Shown: positions 7,101-9,483 of the stretch, in pieces
Numbering within the stretch: position 1 is the stretch's first letter
Layout: each line of letters starts with the position of its first letter
Source: Bacteroidota bacterium
GTDB lineage: Bacteria > Bacteroidota > Bacteroidia > Bacteroidales > UBA1402
DNA: 9,483 bases
Direction of reading: 5' to 3'
Assembly (NCBI GenBank): GCA_030706285.1
Contig: JAUZOU010000087.1
Coordinates: 1-9,483, forward strand
Made by a program: the position numbers and the translations under genes
The notes under the pieces: generated by a model
Seen by the model: only the letters and a program-made list of their open reading frames with translations
The model's database searches: none
Told to the model about the DNA's origin: nothing

Positions 7101-9357
7101 AATGATTGGCATCGCTGATTGTCGTATTGGAAATCGTATTTCCGGCGTCCGTAAACGTCAGCATGCCTCTATCGCTGCTTCTATTCCCGTACAACAATTT
7201 GCAATAGTTAAACGTGCTGAAAACATCGTCGGTTGTACCCTTAAATTGAATGGTTCCCCAATTTCCCTTAGCCGGAGCAACCGCATTGCCATCACTGCGT
7301 GTGTCGTTCGGCACGCCATAATTATCGTCGTTGATGGACGTGAAAATGATGGAATCGTTGCTTAAGCCCATGGCTTTCAACCCTCCCTCAACAAGGATAT
7401 CATCCTGCATTTTCAGTACGATGCCAGGATTGATCGTCACATTTATACCGGAATTGATGGTCAAATCACTCAGCAGCACATAGGTAATATTGTTGAAGCC
7501 TGCAATATTCCGCTTGCCGATCGTACCGTTAATGCCCAATTTCTCACCGATGATTCCCAACGCTGTCCAGGCATTATTGACAAACGTGATGTTGGTAAAG
7601 GTCGGATTGGACGAAACAGAAAGGGCAATCGGCGTATACAAGGCATTTGTAAATTCCGTGTTATCGACAACCGGATTGGAAGCCTGATAGGCATACAAGC
7701 CGTAAGTCATATCTTTGATAATGCAATGTGAAATTTTCGGTGACGCATTGACCAGACTGACGGCACCACCGGATATGTTTTGCGGGGGATAATACCGGGA
7801 ATACGAACTGGCATATTTTATCTGGCAATAGTTGAGCAGACACTTGGTATCGTCGCTCGTTCCTTCGAAGACAAGACCGCTCCAATCTGTCCTGGAAGGA
7901 TTGGTCTGAGTGCCATCTTTATTGGTATCTTTCGGATTTCCGTGGTTATCGTCTTTGGCTGAAGTAAAAATAATTTCATTACCCGAACGGCCGTTGGCCA
8001 CCAATGCCCCTTTTACCACAATACCGTAATAATAGTAGGGAGACTTGATGACGATACCAGAATCGATTGTCAGTGTGTAATCTTCCGGAATGGTCAACTC
8101 ACCCAGCAACAAATAGGTAACATTCTTAATGGTGGTCACATCTCTCTGCGGAAGGCGTGAGTTGGCGCCCAAGGTACCGCCCAACAGGCCAATGGCGTCA
8201 TATTCATTATCTGAAAAGGAAAAGATGTTGTCGGTAAAATCCGGAGAGGAATCGAACGACATGGCTATCGGAACGACTTTACTGCTGGCCATGGTATTGC
8301 GCCTGAATCCGGGACTGCTTACCCCTCTGATTTCTGCGCCATAATAATTGTTGGCCATCAGGCAGGACTCAATCGTCGGACTGGCATTTTCAACGATGAT
8401 GCCTCCATGATTCCCAGAGCCACCAAAGGTAATATCGCATTTTCGCAAAACACAGGCAGTGTCCACGGATGTTCCCCTGAAATAGATGCCACCCCACGAT
8501 TGAACGGCCGGGATAGTCGCAACCCCATCCGCATTCGTATCGCCCCCGACATTGTCATTTCTGGCTGAGGTAAAAATAATGCGCTCATCGCCGGTTGCGG
8601 CAGCCTTCAACGTTCCGTCCACATAAAACCAGTCATCGGACTTGATTGAACTGCCACTCGACACAACAAGCTTTCCGCCACTGTAAATCGTGAAACTACT
8701 GTAAAACACATAGGGGACCGGCAATTTTTCGAGCGTCCAGTTAGCACTCAGCGAAGTAAAATAGACATAGGCCGCATCATGTTTGTTGCCGGTAAAATTG
8801 TTTCCACCGTTGTTGTGCAACAAACCATTGCTGGTATATATAATTGGCCAGTCGCAACCTGAAATCGACGTGTTTTGCAACGTCACCACAGAAGCAGACT
8901 GCAATTCAATACCGGCAGACGATGAATTATTGATGGACGTGCCCGTTATTTTGGCTGTACCGTTGTAAGCATAAATGGTTCCGTCGTTCCCTTTTCCTCC
9001 ATACTCCAGCGTGCAGGTGTCCATGATCACATTGCCGGCATAGTTTCCATTTCCTACCTCGATGCAATTCCAATCCCCTTTTTGTTTGGGTGTCAGATTG
9101 CTGGTGAAACTAGTTTTCGAAGCTTTTAAGGCACCATATACATAGATGCCAAGGTTGGAGTTAATTTTAACGATTACATTGTCTTTAATCGTCAAGGTAT
9201 CGCCGGGATTGATGGTCAAATTTCCGGTAACGACATAAGGACTATTATCCAATGTCCAAGTCGTATTGGTATTGATAATCCCGGAAACATCCTTCGCCTG
9301 TAAGTAGTTCAATTGAATGAAGAGACTACAAAATAATAGCATGTAAATTCTTTTCAT
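4144..9357 (-). CDS. Giant T9SS-secreted parallel beta-helix protein with dockerin and cohesin-like domain
   Basis: A 1737-residue exported protein. Residues 1-21 are a signal peptide (cut after YLQA). Residues about 41-1440 hold seven beta-helix modules that end in the cap motif HCWWGDNSGP (1404-1413) and VDFDPW, typical of right-handed parallel beta-helix proteins. A type I dockerin (1446-1503) follows, then a cohesin-like sandwich (about 1516-1642; GSFTIPLLVD, SLDIVSAFDA, AARFTFRL) and a type A T9SS sorting domain (about 1655-1737; LTVYPNPVKTN ... LKAGMYLLKLV). Six modules carry a DTNxDG-like acidic loop likely to bind calcium. No polysaccharide lyase or hydrolase active site could be recognised, though beta-helices are common in pectin- and alginate-active enzymes, so a glycan-binding or enzymatic role is not excluded. 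It heads a two-gene unit with the triple-cohesin gene. There is no Shine-Dalgarno; the leader AATAATAACCC is AT-rich as usual in the phylum. The frame is intact throughout. Confidence 0.95.
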   Translation of the reverse strand: MKRIYMLLFCSLFIQLNYLQAKDVSGIINTNTTWTLDNSPYVVTGNLTINPGDTLTIKDNVIVKINSNLGIYVYGALKASKTSFTSNLTPKQKGDWNCIEVGNGNYAGNVIMDTCTLEYGGKGNDGTIYAYNGTAKITGTSINNSSSAGIELQSASVVTLQNTSISGCDWPIIYTSNGLLHNNGGNNFTGNKHDAAYVYFTSLSANWTLEKLPVPYVFYSSFTIYSGGKLVVSSGSSIKSDDWFYVDGTLKAAATGDERIIFTSARNDNVGGDTNADGVATIPAVQSWGGIYFRGTSVDTACVLRKCDITFGGSGNHGGIIVENASPTIESCLMANNYYGAEIRGVSSPGFRRNTMASSKVVPIAMSFDSSPDFTDNIFSFSDNEYDAIGLLGGTLGANSRLPQRDVTTIKNVTYLLLGELTIPEDYTLTIDSGIVIKSPYYYYGIVVKGALVANGRSGNEIIFTSAKDDNHGNPKDTNKDGTQTNPSRTDWSGLVFEGTSDDTKCLLNYCQIKYASSYSRYYPPQNISGGAVSLVNASPKISHCIIKDMTYGLYAYQASNPVVDNTEFTNALYTPIALSVSSNPTFTNITFVNNAWTALGIIGEKLGINGTIGKRNIAGFNNITYVLLSDLTINSGINVTINPGIVLKMQDDILVEGGLKAMGLSNDSIIFTSINDDNYGVPNDTRSDGNAVAPAKGNWGTIQFKGTTDDVFSTFNYCKLLYGNRSSDRGMLTFTDAGNTISNTTISDANHYGIRIEGSSTPDLTNHVLIMNCRLDPIAMSLTSNPKFNFTSPLFNNKANGSNGIKIIEGNLSTNASLVKRSVGELVNVAYIIDNLTIMPNTTLTVGAGVVIKFNSYYHGIIVNGALIANGADEQIVFTSISDDSKGGDTNGDGNSSSPAKGNWDDIQFNSSNLAASNLLRNCVFNYGGSGYGGDGSYKDYGLIKVFDATVLVDHCRIEHSNTSAIGVFGSAAPIIQHTEINNISYTPVTLSLFSNPTFNDITTSNIGINAIGVARENYAVDATVPIRNFAGYSNMTYYFYGTCSVNSGTRITIPKGLVFKSNGTSILDVSGRLTVNGTATEPVVFTHQYDDAYGNPGDTNNNGSATTPSSNNGYSLTFEDISNDSSSVNNAIFRYFDRGIQLLQAAPSISNCLFNQCKWGVVLNGVSKPKIDYCRFENLNYTPICLSLVSYPASSVGNTISGTTYKAIGVISEELVQDAVLAKKDFAGINNIPYYFYGNYAIGTSVTLTIDPGVVCKFNEWAQFTVKRGLLALGGAAPEQTIVFTDYRDDFYGGDTNSDGDATNPASGYHWYGIDFQDVALDNLCKLNHCVIKYAGYYSTTDGAVTMTAASPTITHCLLTNNKNGVVANGASNPLIDSCDIYNNANFAVNNVNKSFLIKAEHCWWGDNSGPAHATNPAGKGGKVSDMVDFDPWRQTGASVPLMGDVSLNGSVQAYDASQVLQYVVGSLTLSGLQQSVADVSDDGSITSFDASLILRYVAGIDNTFPAERMAQQPVLSYGELTANADGSFTIPLLVDHASGSYSLDIVSAFDAACIEPVSLTSGNDLADRLMAYNFDKTAGKLRIAIAGTSVLGDQVEAARFTFRLSGSYAGKEETTFGMDKFLSNETDQTPYAIPKVIKISDLVTGLNSMEPANLLTVYPNPVKTNAEVRYSVLTDGTPVTILLIDVTGKTSAVVTAAVHSAGTYTVGLNNLKAGMYLLKLVSGTRQQIVKLIAE
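4147..4395 (-). other. T9SS type A C-terminal sorting domain of the beta-helix protein
   Basis: Residues about 1655-1737 form the last domain. It contains VYPNPVKTNAEVRYSV, a central ILLIDVTGK strand and the near-terminal AGMYLLKLVSG followed by QQIVKLI. These match the conserved blocks of the C-terminal signal recognised by the type IX translocon, which is normally cleaved on export. The paired gene ends with a diverged copy (YPVPVRDN ... KGLYLLNVQG) at 2146-2379, so both products should reach the cell surface by the same route. Confidence 0.9.
4849..5022 (-). other. Type I dockerin domain in the beta-helix protein
   Basis: Residues 1446-1503 carry two calcium-loop plus helix repeats: GDVSLNGSVQAYD followed by ASQVLQYVVG, and ADVSDDGSITSFD followed by ASLILRYVAG. 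Each loop keeps an acidic or polar residue at positions 1, 3, 5 and 12 (D1447, S1449, N1451, D1458; D1481, S1483, D1485, D1492) with glycine at 6. The two halves are nearly symmetrical, as in cellulosomal dockerins that can bind cohesin in two orientations. Positions 10-11, where classical dockerins hold recognition residues, are Ala-Tyr and Ser-Phe. The binding partner cannot be told from sequence. The triple-cohesin protein encoded next door is the obvious candidate. Confidence 0.88.
5038..9237 (-). repeat. Seven in-frame beta-helix modules of about 200 codons
   Basis: The modules begin near residues 41, 214, 414, 625, 831, 1038 and 1235 and are 174-211 residues long. A typical module opens with a TY.LLG-like strand, then LTI..G.VIKF, a G.L.A.G turn, I.FTS..DD, an acidic DTNxDG loop, a W..I.F strand, L..C.I.Y, A.P.I..C, a GxS.P turn and P.A.S. 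Modules 2 to 6 close with a [KR]R or related basic pair before a conserved N-[IVM]-[TP]-Y junction. Module 1 is shorter and lacks the acidic loop. Module 7 ends in the WWGDNSGP cap instead of the basic junction. Protein similarity is clear but DNA copies have drifted, so this is an old expansion. Confidence 0.88.
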
Positions 9358-9483
9358 ATGGGTTATTATTTTAAGATGAATACTTAACCTATTTTGTCAA
9401 GAAGCAACTACAGAAGTGTCTCTAACCAGTAATCACAGACTTTTGGGGAATCTGGCAAGTTGAATCGAACAGCGTAAAAACAG
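9358..9483 (-). promoter_or_regulatory. Leader and probable promoter region of the two-gene surface-protein unit
   Basis: This 126-bp stretch before ATG 9357 contains no gene. The 30 nt next to the start are strongly AT-rich (CTTAAAATAATAACCC), which suits the Shine-Dalgarno-independent initiation of Bacteroidota. No clear TAnnTTTG/TTTG promoter pair is visible; the nearest, TAGGTTAA at 9384-9391, is a poor match. The real promoter may lie beyond the window edge. Confidence 0.3.

Noticed and set aside
5038..9237. Reading the beta-helix region as a pectate or alginate lyase
   Set aside because: The coil pattern fits such folds, but no conserved catalytic lysine, arginine or aspartate cluster of a known lyase family could be identified by eye.

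Overview
The window looks like chromosome of a Bacteroidota bacterium, probably of the Bacteroidales. Three of its four genes encode large secreted proteins. Two of these end in typical type IX secretion system (T9SS) sorting domains, and that system is confined to this phylum. No start codon has a Shine-Dalgarno sequence, and the leaders are AT-rich, as is usual in the group. All four genes are on the minus strand, so the window reads biologically from right to left.

Right part (9483 to 2080): an AT-rich leader is followed by a two-gene unit. The first gene (9357-4144) encodes a 1737-residue secreted protein. It has seven parallel beta-helix modules of about 200 residues, then a two-loop type I dockerin, a cohesin-like domain and a T9SS sorting domain. 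The second gene starts 27 bp later (4116-2143) and encodes a 657-residue secreted protein with three cohesin-like domains separated by two Ig-like (BIG2) domains, again ending in a T9SS sorting domain. A perfect hairpin with 20-bp arms (2080-2128) follows the second stop codon. The inferred theme is a cell-surface or extracellular assembly in which dockerin and cohesin-like modules may join long beta-helix fibres. No enzyme active site is recognisable.

Middle (1868-633): a 12-helix major facilitator transporter of the TCR/Tet family. It keeps the TM1 and loop 2-3 aspartates but lacks two other acidic residues needed by TetA tetracycline pumps, so it should not be read as a resistance gene. 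The 1869-2079 stretch between it and the hairpin holds no convincing gene.

Left edge (493-1): the start of a further secreted protein, cut by the window boundary, with a signal peptide and a jelly-roll-like domain of the kind found at the N-terminus of Bacteroidota exoproteins. No RNA gene, mobile element or CRISPR array was found.
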